64,000 bases of DNA from Ptychodera flava (GCF_041260155.1 NC_091946.1:19991353-20055352), one strand, 5' to 3'; counted from the first letter of the stretch, positions 1 through 12,710 are shown. Notes: a model not told the origin generated them from the letters alone. Program-made: numbers and translations.

Positions 1-1211
1 ACTGAGAATGAAAAGAGGTCGAAATCTGTAAAAATACTTGCCCACCTCGTTTCACCGTCATCGTAGTAGGACATCTTAGTTGTGAAAATAGCACCGGAGA
101 GAGAGAGATTGACTTCTCTGTATGGTTCAGAGTGCTATGGACTACTTTCCTCCGCATGTCATATTGATGAATCGTTTTATCGACATAAACACTCATATAA
201 ACAAGACGTTTAATTCGCTAACGCAAATAATTTCCATTTATTTATTTATTCACTTTAATCTTGAAAAATAGCCGTATCAATATCGTTTTCCTCTTCATTC
301 TTTCATTCATGCGGAGGGATTATTTCGCTCCGTGAATTGGTTCATCTGCACGGGGTTTCTCGCGCTGGCCCCTCCAGATTGCGCAACCTTCGTGCATGTG
401 TGACGATTTCCCGGCTTGCACCGCCCACTTCGAATTAGTAAGCCAAAATAGCCGAAATCACACAGGATATTACGCGCGATCCAAAATTGACGTCAGGAGG
501 ATTTATTCAGGAGAGAAATATGTCTTTCATTCAACGAGACAATTTTTTTCATTTTATATGTGCATTACAGAGACGGTTGACCCTAATTAGAATAATTTTC
601 CCAGAATAAACGAACTTTTGGCCTCTAAGCTGAATATATAATTGGATAAATATACAAAATCTGTTCAAAAGTCGTGAAAGTGTAAGAAATTCCCTTTGAT
701 TTTAAATAACGGTTAAGCAAACGTAAAAACGCTCCAATACAACATACATTGATAGCCATTCTTCTCATAAAATTTTGTTCGTTGTCATAGCGACGTGTCA
801 CTGTCGGACGTTACCCTGGACAAAAAAGTTTTGTAAAGAGGAGTAGTCGCAATTTTTTCAGCTTTCAAATGTCCGTTAATTATGGTCCGTTGATTTGCGG
901 TTTTTGAGATCAATGTACCAAGGAAGGCATATTCTATAAGAGACAAACTATACGAAACAAGCTCCAGAACTGTTTTGTGGTGTGGTTGTTGAAGTCGACA
1001 GAATCATTTCTTTCAAAGAAAAAATATCACATTCGGCTTGTTGTCTTTTCAGATGTGAATCTAGTTGACTTTTCAGATGTGAATTCACTACAACATTTTA
1101 TTTAGTTCGGGGAAAGCCGTTTTGCAAAACAGTAGGCTGGGCCTAAAGTTGTGAAGCATTGTTCTCACGATCACATACCTATACACACACTTTTCCCGAA
1201 TTTTTTCTTAC
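1..1211. other. Non-coding stretch, intron side of the minus-strand gene
   Basis: If the minus-strand exon at 1212-1402 is real, this is its first intron. I see no second exon with convincing coding character and no recognised repeat family. The one open stretch on the plus strand (396-590) has no recognisable product. Confidence 0.4.
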
Positions 1212-1402
1212 CGTTCGCTTTGCCAATAGTCGTCCCGACGTTCATTTTGACTACGATATCCGTTAACTCTTTCTTCGCGATTCCTTTGAGAATGTTTCTT
1301 TTCCCCAAAACGAGGTGATCCGGACGAAGACGAGCTCCCGCTGCTGTCGTTACTATGGTAACCACTGTTGTAGTAGTCTTCTCTCGAATTGTATCTGCTC
1401 AT
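1212..1402 (-). CDS. N-terminal coding exon of an unrecognised Ser-rich protein
   Basis: An ATG at 1402 (minus strand) opens 63 codons that end exactly at a strong donor (GTAAGA, first base 1211). The peptide begins MSRYNSREDYYNSG, has a serine run near residues 19-27 (SSGSSSSSG), then a highly charged Arg/Glu/Asn/Gln stretch (NREERVNGYRSQ). This composition resembles disordered N-termini of nuclear RNA-binding or splicing proteins, but no domain is visible and I do not assign a family. A CCAAT box in reverse orientation (ATTGG near 1575) lies about 170 bp upstream of the start. No following exon was found in the 1.2 kb left in the window. It could also be a chance open frame, although composition and splice donor argue for coding. 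Confidence 0.45.
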
Positions 1403-1863
1403 AGCAAAGTATAAGTAATAATCCCAGGGTTTTTTACAAGCACGCTGCTGTCAGTGTTTAGTCTCTTAATTTCGAAATAACCTAACTTCTGACTAATTCT
1501 AGATATATATACAGTTGTCCCTATACACGATTTCGAAACCTACGTCACTATTGCCCAACCGCTGCTTGCTCATTGGTCAATGACCGATCAGATGACGTAT
1601 GCGTGTACGCCATACTGCACTGGTTTCTGGTAAACGATTGGTGTGTCCTTGACAAGCGCACAATAGCACATTGTCTTTATATTTTCCTCAGTATTGTGTG
1701 GGAGGGGAGGGAATTGCCCCATCGGCTGTAGGCCGAGGCACCGATATCATATACAGGCTGCATCTGTTGGAATACATTACCTAATCAAATTAAAACAAAA
1801 ACCACTAGAAGTTCGTTCAGACACTCCCTTTCAAGTCTCCTCATACACGGTTAGTGTTTTACA

Positions 1864-2260
1864 TGACGAAGAGTTATATTCAACTTTACAAATATGTAAT
1901 TCATAATATATAAATATATATATTTCACTATACATTTTGTTTTTTGTTTTTGTTTTATTTTATTTTACATATTTTCTACTTACTCGTAATGTATTTATTT
2001 AGTTATATATTTATTTATTTATGTAGATGTTCTTATTCACTTAGTTTTTTTTTGTTTTTTTTTGTTTTAAGTGATGAAGAGTTATATTCAACTTTACATA
2101 TATGTATATCATATTTAAATATATATATATTTTATATACGTTTTTTTTTTCTTTTTCTCTTATCGTTTTCTTTTTTACGCATTTCTACTTACTCGTAACG
2201 TATCTATTTAGTTATATATTTATTTATGTAGTTGTTCTTCTATTCACTTAGTTACTTTGT
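1864..2260 (+). repeat. Two-copy tandem duplication, 208-bp period
   Basis: Copy 1 starts at 1864 (TGACGAAGAGTTATATTCAA) and copy 2 at 2072 (TGATGAAGAGTTATATTCAA). Both continue through T-rich tracts, TTTCTACTTACTCGTAA and a run to TATTCACTTAG. The copies differ by small indels in the T-runs, so the duplication is not very recent. Confidence 0.85.
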
Positions 2261-2484
2261 TACAATTAGGTTACTTTGCAATCCCACTACTTTCATGTAC
2301 ACTACCCTCGATATACTTCAGTTTCTTTTTTCTTCTTCGTTTTCTTGCTTTAACATCAATGGCTTTGGGAACGGACTAGACTAGCATTTGCTATTTTCCG
2401 TTTCCATTTACCCTTTATCACAGCACAACTCAGATGTACATTCATTATTGAATTGTACTGTTATTATGATTAAGGGTAATAAAG

Positions 2485-2512
2485 ATTATTATTATTATTA
2501 TTATTATTATTA
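2485..2512 (+). repeat. (ATT)n microsatellite
   Basis: About nine uninterrupted trinucleotide units follow GGTAATAAAG. Confidence 0.95.
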
Positions 2513-4900
2513 CCTCCCCAGCGCTTCATTTACGTTACTGCTGTAATATGAACTCGAACCAGGGGAGTGTTGGCCACCGTGGTTGCGCAGATCTGCGAGT
2601 TTTCCGCGTAACATATTCGACAGGTCTTCCCGGATGATTTGCCCGAATAGACCTGCTCATTACGTGCACAGCTCTCTACTCTGTATGTACAGTTCAGTCA
2701 GTTTTCGTCATCACTTCCTGGAACTCACAAAATGTATACTTTGATTTGGGTTTTCTTTTCCGTATTTCACAAAAGAAAAACTACATACCCAAGTACATTC
2801 ACTATCGAAAATAAAAAAAAAATCAGAAATCAGAATTCTATTAGGCCTATTACTGTTAAATTTCGGTTTCTTTGTCAATTGGTATTGTCGTTTGTCTATG
2901 TGTCTGTTGAGCTGTGTGTCAGTGTGTTATTTACGGGTTGTACAACGTTACTGATATCGGCGCTAGCATTACGCAACTGTGTTGTCGCAATTTCTTCAGA
3001 ATGAAAAAAGTTGTGCGAAAACAAGATTGGGAGGGAAATGATTTTAGGAAATTGACGGGGACACTAAAATGACTTCCGGAAGATTTGAAAGGAACGATTG
3101 AACTTATTCGCGCCAACACGTCAAGAGAAATATTTAGGTAACAGGTAATAGGTAGCTACCCGAGTCATACCTACCTATGTATAAAGGCGTAAGCCTGTTA
3201 CTGCCGCAAAGGTACTATATTTGGTTCAAATTATATTTTTTTATTGAAATCTATAAAATTGTAACCCTAGGTTACTGATAGTTTACATTTACGTGAAGTA
3301 CAGTTCTTCCAAAACAAAAATCGACAAGAATATGATTTCAAAAAGTTTTTAGAAGAAATGGACAACTGTTCTTCCTTGGGAATTCACTTCGCAAGGTCAC
3401 CTACAAGTTCATAGCCTGCGGGTGTTTCTTCTCCAAGGATTGATGAAATGCATGTGGACCTTTTATTGTTGATCTTATTTCAATTTAATTCAGACTAGCT
3501 TCATGCCAGAAACGAGGAAATTGTATAAATTCATGATACACATTTCTTTGTAAACTGTGCCAGATTTTTCAATGTATTCGTTAGTGAAGTACAGAATCTA
3601 ACGGCCGGAGTCCGTTTCCGGCTCCGCGAAGCGTTGACAGAGCCTGACACGCTTATATGTATTGTGGATTAGGCTTACTCTGCCTCTGATTTTTGCTGCC
3701 GTCGAAAAAAATATCTTATATCCCTAAAAGTTGAATACTTTTGCATGTAGGGGGCCTAAATCAGTAACTACTCCATTCCATAAGCTTATAGTCATTTTAC
3801 TTTGACCTTTTCACGTCCACTCTGAGATCCCATCCACATATTGCTGATATTTTATGACATGCTGGTTTCCCAATCGTGACCGGCATTATAGGCTATTACA
3901 AAATCGAACCTTCGCATTTAGAACACAATATTCAAACATAACCTTTAATGTATCTGGTACATCGATTATCGAATAAACACGCCACACACAGCTTGTATTG
4001 CGAAATCTTTGAACGGGACGATGACTTGCGCATATCGCATTGTCAATGAATCCATCCCTCCGGCAAGCGTATATACTGGCTGTAGATGGAGCGACTGTGA
4101 GCTGTACTAAGACTTACGAGGGACCACGGTCCCCCTGGAGGGACCGTGTTTGTGAACTGGCACCGATGAATTTGAACAAGGTTGCAAACCTGATTAGACT
4201 GAAAGTTTCATCATTTAATGTACATCCAATCTCAGCAACCAGTGTATCTTTCAGTCTGAGACACGACAGGAGTAGTGATTGCGTCCTGCAAATGTCTACA
4301 TTTGCTGGCTCTCCATGAGGGACGCGGTATTCCATATGCTAAACCTCGCTCATCTTAAAGTCTGTAATTTAGGAATTTAGGTCATTTTCATAACGTTCTC
4401 ACGTGTGTTAGTGTTGTGTTCCATTACATGTAAACTGTGTGGTTTTGATGTACGCCATGCATAGGACGGGAATAACCGGACGTTTTGATGTTTCGCCTGC
4501 ACGTTGCAGAATCTGTCTCATTTGAAGTTTTTTACTCGATAAACTTTCATTTGAAATAAAATACCTATTAAAAGGGAATAGCTGTTCATTCTTCGCGGCT
4601 TTGACCAATGTTTGGATATTTTTAAAGAACAAATATGAGTACCATCTATATGACGATTAACTTGCATAGGACTTTGGATTATGTCGATGAGATAAATGAA
4701 CAGGGGCTTTTACAAACTCTATATGCCCTTTGAATGCGCAAATGCGCACATTTTTACGAGGACTGTGGAAGGGGGAGTTCATTTTTCTCGTTTTTTTTCC
4801 CTATTCTTATTGTATAGTTGTATTGGCCCACTTTTCTTTTTAGAATAAAAGGACCGTACTGGTGGTTGTGTGAGCATACTCTCGAAGCCATACAAACAGT
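2513..4900. other. Intergenic DNA, nothing recognised
   Basis: No ORF here has recognisable protein character and no repeat family used elsewhere in the window was found. This is the spacer between the minus-strand exon at 1402 and the promoter of the eIF4A-like copy, which are arranged head to head. Confidence 0.5.
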
Positions 4901-4906
4901 TATTGA

Positions 4907-4986
4907 CCAATGAGCGCTAAGAGATTGAGCAACGGGTAACACTGGTTTCGCAATAATAGGAACAGAATAGCATTAGGCCTATAAAT
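4907..4986 (+). promoter_or_regulatory. CCAAT plus TATA promoter of the eIF4A-like copy
   Basis: CCAAT lies at 4907-4911 (TTGACCAATGAG) and a TATA box (TATAAAT) at 4980-4986, about 70 bp apart. The ATG is at 5079, about 95 bp after the TATA, which leaves room for a short 5' leader. The arrangement is what an RNA polymerase II promoter should look like; whether it still fires in front of a pseudogene cannot be told. Confidence 0.5.
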
Positions 4987-5078
4987 GGTAGCCGGTGTTT
5001 TTTTTCGACACCAAGACACAGCAAAGCCTGACAACACTCACTTGAACACTTGCGAAGATTATCCCAACCACCTTACCC

Positions 5079-5164
5079 ATGAGCGGTCAAGATCTGAAAC
5101 AAGGCGGCTGCGTCGGTAACCCTGACTGCCCGGAAGACGCCGCGATGACAGAACAGAGCGACAG
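5079..5164 (+). pseudogene. eIF4A: eIF4A-like exon 1 (start codon)
   Basis: ATG at 5079 (MSGQDLKQ...) with 28 codons plus 2 nt, ending at donor AG|GTGTGT. The acidic, variable N-terminus is normal for eIF4A. The 2-nt overhang joins to the single T left by the acceptor at 6513-6514 and gives ...QSDSTWEEVV. The assignment rests on phase, promoter and position, because this part of the family is poorly conserved. Confidence 0.6.
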
Positions 5165-6514
5165 GTGTGTATTAAAGCTGTGCATTGTAACGAGATTGAT
5201 GAGCGAGTCTGCGCAGCACAAAAAGTCTCAGACGAAAGTGCAACTTGTCATTTCATATTGGTGGACGCCGCTGTGCAGTTTCACACAGAGAGACACGTTT
5301 TTGCCACCTTTTGAAAAAAGGTTTCATGAAAAAAAGGTTTCCAAGTACCATATTCCAAAAAAGATCCTAATTATATACATCACCCACTCTAGTATAATCG
5401 TGGAGGTCTTTTTTTACCTCCATGGTATGATTAAAGGCCTGTGAAAATGGGACTCAGTTGGCCGCGAGAGGGCTCATAACTCTTGTATGGGAGTGCACCA
5501 TACCAGACCAAACGTGAACATCACTATGCATAAACCTCATATAGTGGAGGTACTGGTAGGCATCTGAAACAAGTATTTAATAAAGATTCGTGCGTACGTG
5601 CACATCCATACTGTTAGAATGAATAAAGCTTAAAATATTATCTCATATCCGAAAGTTCTCTTTCTGGGGTTCTATTGTGTAATCGGTTCATAAATTTCGT
5701 ATTGCCAAACAGCGGTGACGTTCCACAAGCAGCCAATCTTTTATTATTCGCAGATCTGAATGCCTGGTTCCTGAAAGAGACAATGCCATAGAGGAAGATG
5801 CCACACTGAGCAAAGACCACGCTGAAGGCCAATCAGGAACGGCAATGGCAAGTATCGATAAGGTACTATACTAGTCGCAAACTAGCGCCCTCTTCTCGGC
5901 AACAGTATGAAGTGTTTACCCGCAGAGCTTTACATTTGAATGCTATCGTGAATATTTATTATAGGAATACGGTCTGGACTCGCGGGAATAAATTCTTGTT
6001 TCAAACTTCGAAAGTGATCAATGGAAAAAGAAGAAATAAATGTCGTTTTGATAACCAACCGAAGGAAATTTTAGAACTTTCTCGGTGTAAGCTCGTTTAC
6101 TTTCACTTACAGCCTTTAACAAAAGACTCAATTAGTAGCCCTATTACATTAATTACAGGAATTCGGTCGTCAATATTTATAGTCTCCAATCATGCATTTT
6201 CTGCATAATTAAAAGGGCGCCCTCAAATTTATCGTTCCGTCATGCAGTATACTAAGTGCCATGATGCTCAGATGACAGACACGCCTGTTACCAAGTATAG
6301 ACCTATAATTATGCATAGTTTCTGTTGGCGAGTTACTTTGGTCCTATAGAATCACCATACAGACAGTAAACTATACTAACAAATATGTCATAATGATTTG
6401 AATTATGGCCTGAAAGTTTCATTGTGATATAAACTTACAGACTGTCGACACATATCTTCCCTGTTGCTACTAAAAGAAGCAAAATGCAGTGATTTCGTTA
6501 CATCCATTACAGAG

Positions 6515-6645
6515 TACCTGGGAAGAGGTAGTCGATAACTTTGACGATATGGACCTCAGAGAAGATTTACTTAGAGGAATATATGCCTATGGTTTTGAGA
6601 AACCTTCAGCTATTCAGCAACGTGCGATTATTCCTTGTTGCAAGG
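6515..6645 (+). pseudogene. eIF4A: eIF4A-like exon 2, Q-motif
   Basis: Encodes [20 protein letters not shown] followed by [16 protein letters not shown], the Q-motif that reads adenine in DEAD-box helicases. It ends phase 1 at donor GTAAG. An (AG)n microsatellite starts 65 bp into the following intron. Confidence 0.93.
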
Positions 6646-6707
6646 GTAAGAAAATTATGATACTAGCTGTAAATACCTCTGTTTCCTTACTATTGTTCCT
6701 AATTACC

Positions 6708-6710
<3 letters not shown>

Positions 6711-6758
<48 letters not shown>
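6711..6758 (+). repeat. (AG)n microsatellite
   Basis: About 24 pure AG units in the intron after exon 2. Confidence 0.97.
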
Positions 6759-6763
<5 letters not shown>

Positions 6764-7766
6764 ACACCAGGAAAGCAAAAGATCAAGCATTAATCAGGGC
6801 ACATCTGTTCGAATCATCACAGTTCAACCTTCAAGTTGAATTTTGCAACGAGTGCCAAATCACTTTTAAAACTACAATTTGCCGAATAAAGGCAATAAGG
6901 GTCGATCTTTTGCACATGATAAGGAACACGTCCAGTTATATAACATTCTATGATATGGTTTTGTGTAAATTTGTCTACCACACAATACATTTGAACGCTT
7001 TCCAAGAACTTTCAATATAAGACTTTGTTTAATAACCGAGAAGGGGGGGGGGGAACTCAGAAGTAATATTCCATCTATTCCATGAGCCCCACGTCTTTCT
7101 CAACCAAGCTGACTGTCAGCAATGCTTGTATAGAAGGTAATGTACGATTGTCAAATTTCAACGTTTCTTCTGACAAGTTTTAAATGACTCGACCGACGTT
7201 AATGTGTATGACATGACTAATTTTGTCATTTGGCGGGAAAAACAACGTGTCTTCTGAAACACCGTATGTGCAAGGTCAGTGTTTTGACGATGAAATTGTT
7301 TTATGTCCATATCAATTTTCTATTCTAAACGCTTCCTACCCTTTTTTTCAAGTTATTTTTAAAGCGCATCATTCATATTGGTCGAGTGAACTAACTTATG
7401 TATGGAATCCATCAATGAAAGTTATCGTATGCAATACCATTCGAGGATGAACCATTCCTATAGTTTCAAACTTGGACATGGATTCGACGCTTGCACCCAG
7501 TAATAATTACCTTCGCTGGCTCTGTCGACGTGGCGCATGGGAGCTGAGCATGACTTTGCTTAGATGTAGATTCCCTTTTCATGAACCTGTCTCCGACTCT
7601 ACCATTTCTGGCATGCGCCTGGAAAGATAACGGTATTGTGTGGATGTAGCAGTATAGCAAGGCACATAGACTGAGTTAAGTAAAATATCTTTCTATGAAA
7701 GTCGCAATTTCTTGCCAGTAATGACTAAAATTTCTGATCTTGAATTTCTGATCTTGAATTTCACAG

Positions 7767-7906
7767 GCAACGATGTCATTGTTCACTCGAGTGCTGGTAC
7801 CGGCAAGTCCGCAGCGTTCTCGATCGCAATTCTGCAACAGATAATTACAGATGTGCCAAGCTGTCAAGCTCTCATCCTGTCTCCAACTCGCACGGTGGCG
7901 CAACAG
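7767..7906 (+). pseudogene. eIF4A: eIF4A-like exon 3, Walker A
   Basis: Starts after TTTCACAG and ends at CAG|GTAGGT. The P-loop reads SSAGTGKS instead of AQSGTGKT, which still fits the ATP-binding consensus. FSIAILQQI follows. Motif Ia reads PTRTV where the family has PTREL. Confidence 0.93.
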
Positions 7907-8220
7907 GTAGGTGGCATGCACTCTCTCCGATTTTCGTAAAACACGCATTTTTATCACCGAGCACGTGGACAGGCAGAACAGAAAGGCCCTTTATTTTGCC
8001 AGTTTTCGACGAACCCTGGTCAGCTATGGTATTTGTATAAAATCTTCGTCTTGTTATAACGGCATTTTCGCACCGTCAACGACTTCTCCGAAATATGCCG
8101 AGAAGTTCCGCATGGAACCGATACACGAAAACTGCATTCCGCAGAAGTTGTAGTCTGTGGTGTGACGTGTTTTGGAAGCGGTAGCTGCAACCAGCAATAT
8201 AGACCGGCAAAGTCTAGCTT

Positions 8221-8660
8221 AAAGGGTCAGTAGCTGTAACTTGTGGTGATTTTTCCCACTATTTTTGTTTAGAATACTAACTACAGTTTCTTATTCTCCT
8301 AACAAAGGCATGTTTAGATGCATATAGTTATTAGCTTGTCAACTTAGCCTGTACACGCGAAGCTTGCATTGTTATTGTTTGCGAATGGATTCTTGTCCGG
8401 ACTCGAATTCTAATGCAAACAGTAAGAGTGTATTTTGCACGTATAGATGCTGTCTTGACGAGCTCAATAGTTTGTGTTTCAACATGCTTTGGAGATTGTC
8501 CAGTCCATGCGGTTTGGATAGGGTGACGTTACGGTAGTAAACACCCTTGGCTTTCAGGAGTAGAACAATAACTTGCGATTGAAACACAAAACTAAAAACA
8601 AAAGTGGGAAAAATTAGTAAAAAGGAAAATCAGCAAAAACTATAGCTACACTGTTCCTAT
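8221..8660 (+). mobile_element. MITE family B, copy 1
   Basis: Begins AAAGGGTCAGTAGCTGTAAC and decays toward an inverted end near 8640 (ATAGCTACACTG). It shares the internal landmarks CTTGTCCGGACTCGAATTC and TGTTATTGTTT with copies at 38.36 kb and 52.64 kb. No coding capacity. Confidence 0.65.
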
Positions 8661-10261
8661 ACTTTATTGGAAAATTCGTAAATTTAATGTCTTTACATTC
8701 CAAGGACTATAGGCCACATTGAATTCTTTAGAAATCATTGAAGTTCATGTAAACCACTCTCTTATTGATTGGACTTTTTCTAGCCAATTATAATAAAACC
8801 ATATCGACATCGGAGTTACTAATAATTGCTGAAGACACACACAGTCCCTCCACCACGGTGCTAAACAGTTACCATTTTCAGTTGCCTCACCTTTCATCTC
8901 TTAGACTCTCCCCGTTAGGATGTCACAGTGCCCCTCTATGTAAACACGTCAACGCCGCGTTGAACGGACGTCTCAAGCTGGTCCCGATGCCAGGGGTACT
9001 AATTTCCGATCCATACCAGTTCCTCTCCATTTCTTTCCGAACTATTATAACAAGCTGTTTGATCGTCAGCGTCCATCATTCTCTTTGAAAATACTGTCCG
9101 TCATCTGCATGCAGTTTCCGCCGGGCGCATTTTCAGCCAGTTGGGTAACTATGTGTGAACACATCATTGTTGGACCAACCGTCTCCGTTTGTTTGTCGAA
9201 GTTGTCGCGATGCCGTGAACCATTTCTTGCTTTCGGGTACCATAATTTACGGTGTTTGAGTTCCTAGATCTCTGCATCACTACCTCTTAATTTTACACCG
9301 GGCGCCAGATATACAGGAGCGTATTAAATACATGTAGCAGTTGAATTTACAACCGATTGCTTCTTCAGGAAAATTCGCCCCACCGAAGCCATCGTGGAAA
9401 TATAGTCGTCGAAGAACTATAGCTCGCCAGAGGTACCAAGTGAATACAAATACACAGTGTTCAATGCAGCTGCTGTGGCCGACAGAGTAGGGCACAGGTT
9501 TGTGGAGTGACCGTGAGTAGGGCCACCGGCAAATGTTCCCAAATTCTCCGATAAAACATGTATCCCTAAAAGCCTTGACCAGCCCTCCTATAGACCGAAA
9601 CTACAACCTTCAACACTTTAGGCGTAACTATATCAAACACTATACAGGAAGCGAACTCTAATTCGCTAAAAAGGGACAAAAAGAACTTGATTGGATGAAA
9701 ATCAAAATCTAACGTACTTTTGATTGAAGAGCTTTGCGATTTTAACTCGCGGTTATCAGTATTTATGATATTCATGGCAAAAGTATGACGTAAGGATTCC
9801 GGAGCCAAACCACAATATAAAACGAATTAACGCCTTTTGTTTTCTTGTACCGAATTCTATACTCCAATTACAAAATATGACGTAATAAAATGTTTCATTG
9901 TTAAGCTCGATAAACACCTTTGTCGACGTCCACTCGACATGTATACACCATGATTGGTTTGATTTGTTGTGTTTCATGATTGAAATTCCGTTACCGATAC
10001 CTTAACCTTGTTTACGATACAGCGAAACTTAAACATGCAAACAGCCTCTTCGTGACTTACAAGCATGTACCGTACAAATCATTCCAGTGAACATTAAAAT
10101 GCATGAAATATTTCTCCTAAATAATTGTGATAACATCGAAATAAAAAGTAAGTCTAACAGTTGGACTACTTTAGCTTTTAGTACAGTTTCTAAGGATCAT
10201 CATTTTTCGATTCGAAATGTTTTAAATATTTGTATTGAATTTTTGTTTCATATAAATATAG
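8661..10261. other. Intron 3 of the pseudogene, nothing further recognised
   Basis: No exon of eIF4A is missing here, because exon 3 ends phase 0 and exon 4 begins phase 0 with adjoining protein sequence. No known repeat was recognised. Confidence 0.5.
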
Positions 10262-10429
10262 ATTCGAAAGGAATTGAGCGCCCTTGGAGAATACATGAAT
10301 ATTGACTGCCACTGTTGCATTGGTGGCACGAACGTTCGTGACGTCATCCGTAAACTCGAATCCGGCGTGCATGTCGTTGTGGGTACCCCTGGTATAAGGT
10401 GTACGACATGGTGGGCCGTGGATCACTCA
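10262..10429 (+). pseudogene. eIF4A: eIF4A-like exon 4 with frameshift
   Basis: Encodes [34 protein letters not shown], then [10 protein letters not shown] in another frame. Between GTPG and VYDM there are 5 nt (10394-10398) where one Arg codon is expected, so the frame breaks. The donor is CTCA|GTAAGT. The reading frame of VYDM stays open into the intron to 10827, which seems to be chance. Confidence 0.92.
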
Positions 10430-10946
10430 GTAAGTATGAGAACTTGGGTCTTACAGGAAAACTTACCGCTCGGCCACAAAGATTTGCCAGTGTTCTTGAA
10501 TTTTCGAATTTCGAATATTTGTTGCAACAGTTGCGAGATGTACTACTCATTGATTATACTGCATTTGTACATGCTGTGTATAAAACCACTGACTACTTCA
10601 TTGGTAATAAGAAAGGAAAGACTTGGATTTTCCATGAAGGAATGGGTGAACGTTTGCAAGCTATCGACGGTGACCCACAAAAAGTTGTGAAGAATTTCCC
10701 CTTTGTGAACAAACCATTTCTTATCCAGACTTCCTTGTGTCAAGTTACGCTATTATTGATGACTCGATTATATGGACAACATTTTGCATATACGTCAGTT
10801 GTTGTAAGCACGCAGTATGAAAGTTAACTTTGCTCTCGTTATGACAGGTTTAATATTCGTCAGAGCTTCTTAAATTTGATAACGACAAAGGTCTTTTTGT
10901 CGGCCGGGGAATAACTCAGGCATGCGCAACAGCACAAACTTTATAA

Positions 10947-11075
10947 GGTAGAATGCACCACGGGGACACATTGTCAGTCTTTCAAATTTTTACAATTCTT
11001 TTCTGATCACACGGGGATCATTTTTGAAGCTTTTGGAGTAAATAAACATTTCACCTTCTGATTTTTGTGAAATTC
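10947..11075 (+). mobile_element. MITE family A, 3'-truncated copy
   Basis: Starts GGTAGAATGCACCACGGGG and runs through the family landmark TTTTACAATTCTTTTCTGAT, but lacks the distal two thirds. It lies in the intron before the DEAD exon. Confidence 0.7.
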
Positions 11076-11169
11076 AATGTCGAAAACACTACAAAAATGT
11101 AAAATGGTTAGTAATCAGGGTAATCAGGGCAAATCTTTAATATCTCTATATTTTTTTTCTGAAATAAAG

Positions 11170-11279
11170 AGACGACAGATATCAAACAGTTTATTATCGA
11201 CGAAGCTGACGAAATATTGTCGAGAGGGTTCAGGGAGCAAGTATATGACGTGTTCAAGGCGTTACCACAAAATGTACAG
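11170..11279 (+). pseudogene. eIF4A: eIF4A-like exon 5, DEAD box
   Basis: Encodes [20 protein letters not shown] and KALPQNVQ; motif II (DEAD) is intact. It joins exon 4 in phase (1 + 2 nt) and ends phase 0 at CAG|GTGAGA. Confidence 0.93.
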
Positions 11280-11697
11280 GTGAGATCTGAGATTCTTGCA
11301 CACTAGTTTTTCCTTTATACGGGAGATTGAACTCCATGGTGATCTAAATTGTGATATACTCTGTTTTATTTAAACAAAAAACATTAAAAGAGGAAACTGC
11401 TAGAACGATTAATGTTACACGTTTACTATCCACATTATAGAATTGATGACAGCAATATACAAACGCTACAGTTTAATATCGCTATGGTGTTGGCGGAAAG
11501 AAACAACTCCGAAATAAACATTAAAAATCTTGTTTTATACTATCACGAGTTATTTTGCTGTGTGTGGTGGCCAACATTCGAATTCCAGTGTTTCTGCACG
11601 TGATGGCATTTTCCATCCATATCGAAGGTATTCGCAGTAATAATTATTTCGCAGCTTTACATGAAAGACTTGTTCATGGAGAGTTTCGCCTTTCCAG

Positions 11698-11829
11698 GTC
11701 ATCAGCGCATCCGCCACGGTACCGCCGGATCTCTCGGATATGATGAAAGACCCCATCCCAATACGCGTGTAGAAGGACGATCTTACCCTCGAGGGCATCA
11801 AACAATTTTACGTTGACGTGGAAAAAGAG
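11698..11829 (+). pseudogene. eIF4A: eIF4A-like exon 6 with in-frame stop
   Basis: Starts after TTTCCAG and encodes VISASATVPPDLSDMMKDPI, so motif III (SAT) is kept. A short run is missing relative to the family between PPDL and DPI. A TAG at 11770-11772 replaces the first Lys of the conserved LVKKEELTLEGI. After it, DDLTLEGIKQFYVDVEKE continues in frame to donor GTCAGT. Confidence 0.93.
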
Positions 11830-12508
11830 GTCAGTAGCTACAATAGTTGAAAGAAGTTATGATTTATGACGATGCTAAAATTTAACAGTCCAGAATCATG
11901 CCAATAATAAACTTAAACATTCGAGAAATGCACATGTAGTGATCTAGCAATTAAATAATTCATGCCTAGTGCTCGGTTTCCAAAATAAATTTATTTATAC
12001 GAGCCGACAAGTCCCGTATTTTGTTTTTGGTGTTTAAATAAAAATCTTCAACTTATTCAGTCATTCTCTGTCTACTATTTGTATGACCCGTTTTTATCTT
12101 TCAATACGTTCCGGACATGTGCTTTGGCCAGGTCACGTGATGGAGGGACTGTTTCCTGTGGGTTTCCACGCGATCACACGCCTATTACGCGATCAAACCA
12201 CTCACGTAAAATTTAATCGAGACAATTTTTCTGAAATGTATACTTTATTGCGACGTTATTAAGCCCACACACTTGGAGCAAGTCAAAGGCAAGACCTATT
12301 GAGAATCGATGTTTGAAAGTGCAAATGAACTAATACAGATTTAACTTACACGTATTGTCGATGGAGAACATTAGATAGCTAGCCTAAAACCGTGCTTGGC
12401 ATTAGGCCAAGGGAAATAATGCTGTAGAACAGGGCACTGCAGAATGTCTTTTGACGATTAGCTGAAAGTATTATGGGAAACGAATTGTAGCACTTTCTTT
12501 GACTACAG
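11830..12508. other. Intron 6 of the pseudogene
   Basis: AT-rich, no recognised repeat or coding segment. Confidence 0.5.
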
Positions 12509-12646
12509 GAATGGAAAATGGATACCCTCTGTGATTTATTGGAAGCGCTGGTGACGTCATCGGCTGTGATTTTTTGCAACACTCGGGAGAAAGTTGACTT
12601 GCTGTTAGGAAGTCTGCCTACCAGAGATTTTGCAGTGTCACCAATA
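12509..12646 (+). pseudogene. eIF4A: eIF4A-like exon 7
   Basis: Encodes [20 protein letters not shown], then [10 protein letters not shown] (motif IV), ending FAVSPI at donor GTAAGT. The family has FTVSAMHG here, so the Met before HG has become Ile. Confidence 0.93.
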
Positions 12647-12710
12647 GTAAGTATAACACCACAATCTTTTTAGCAAGTCCCTTGTTTTGTGACATGCAAC
12701 TCAGGATTAA

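Noticed and set aside
5079..5444. 121-codon frame as a single-exon gene
   Set aside because: Only the part up to the donor at 5164 fits the eIF4A start; the remainder is intron with no protein character.
6489..6839. 116-codon frame with an Arg-Glu run
   Set aside because: Only 6515-6645 is exon. The rest reads through the intron and the (AG)n tract.
6515..12646. Assignment of the helicase to eIF4A3/DDX48
   Set aside because: [11 protein letters not shown] and the YDVF/VAINLI-type context fit eIF4A. eIF4A3 has NKGF and RSGRYGRKG. A few shared residues ([14 protein letters not shown]) also occur in invertebrate eIF4A.
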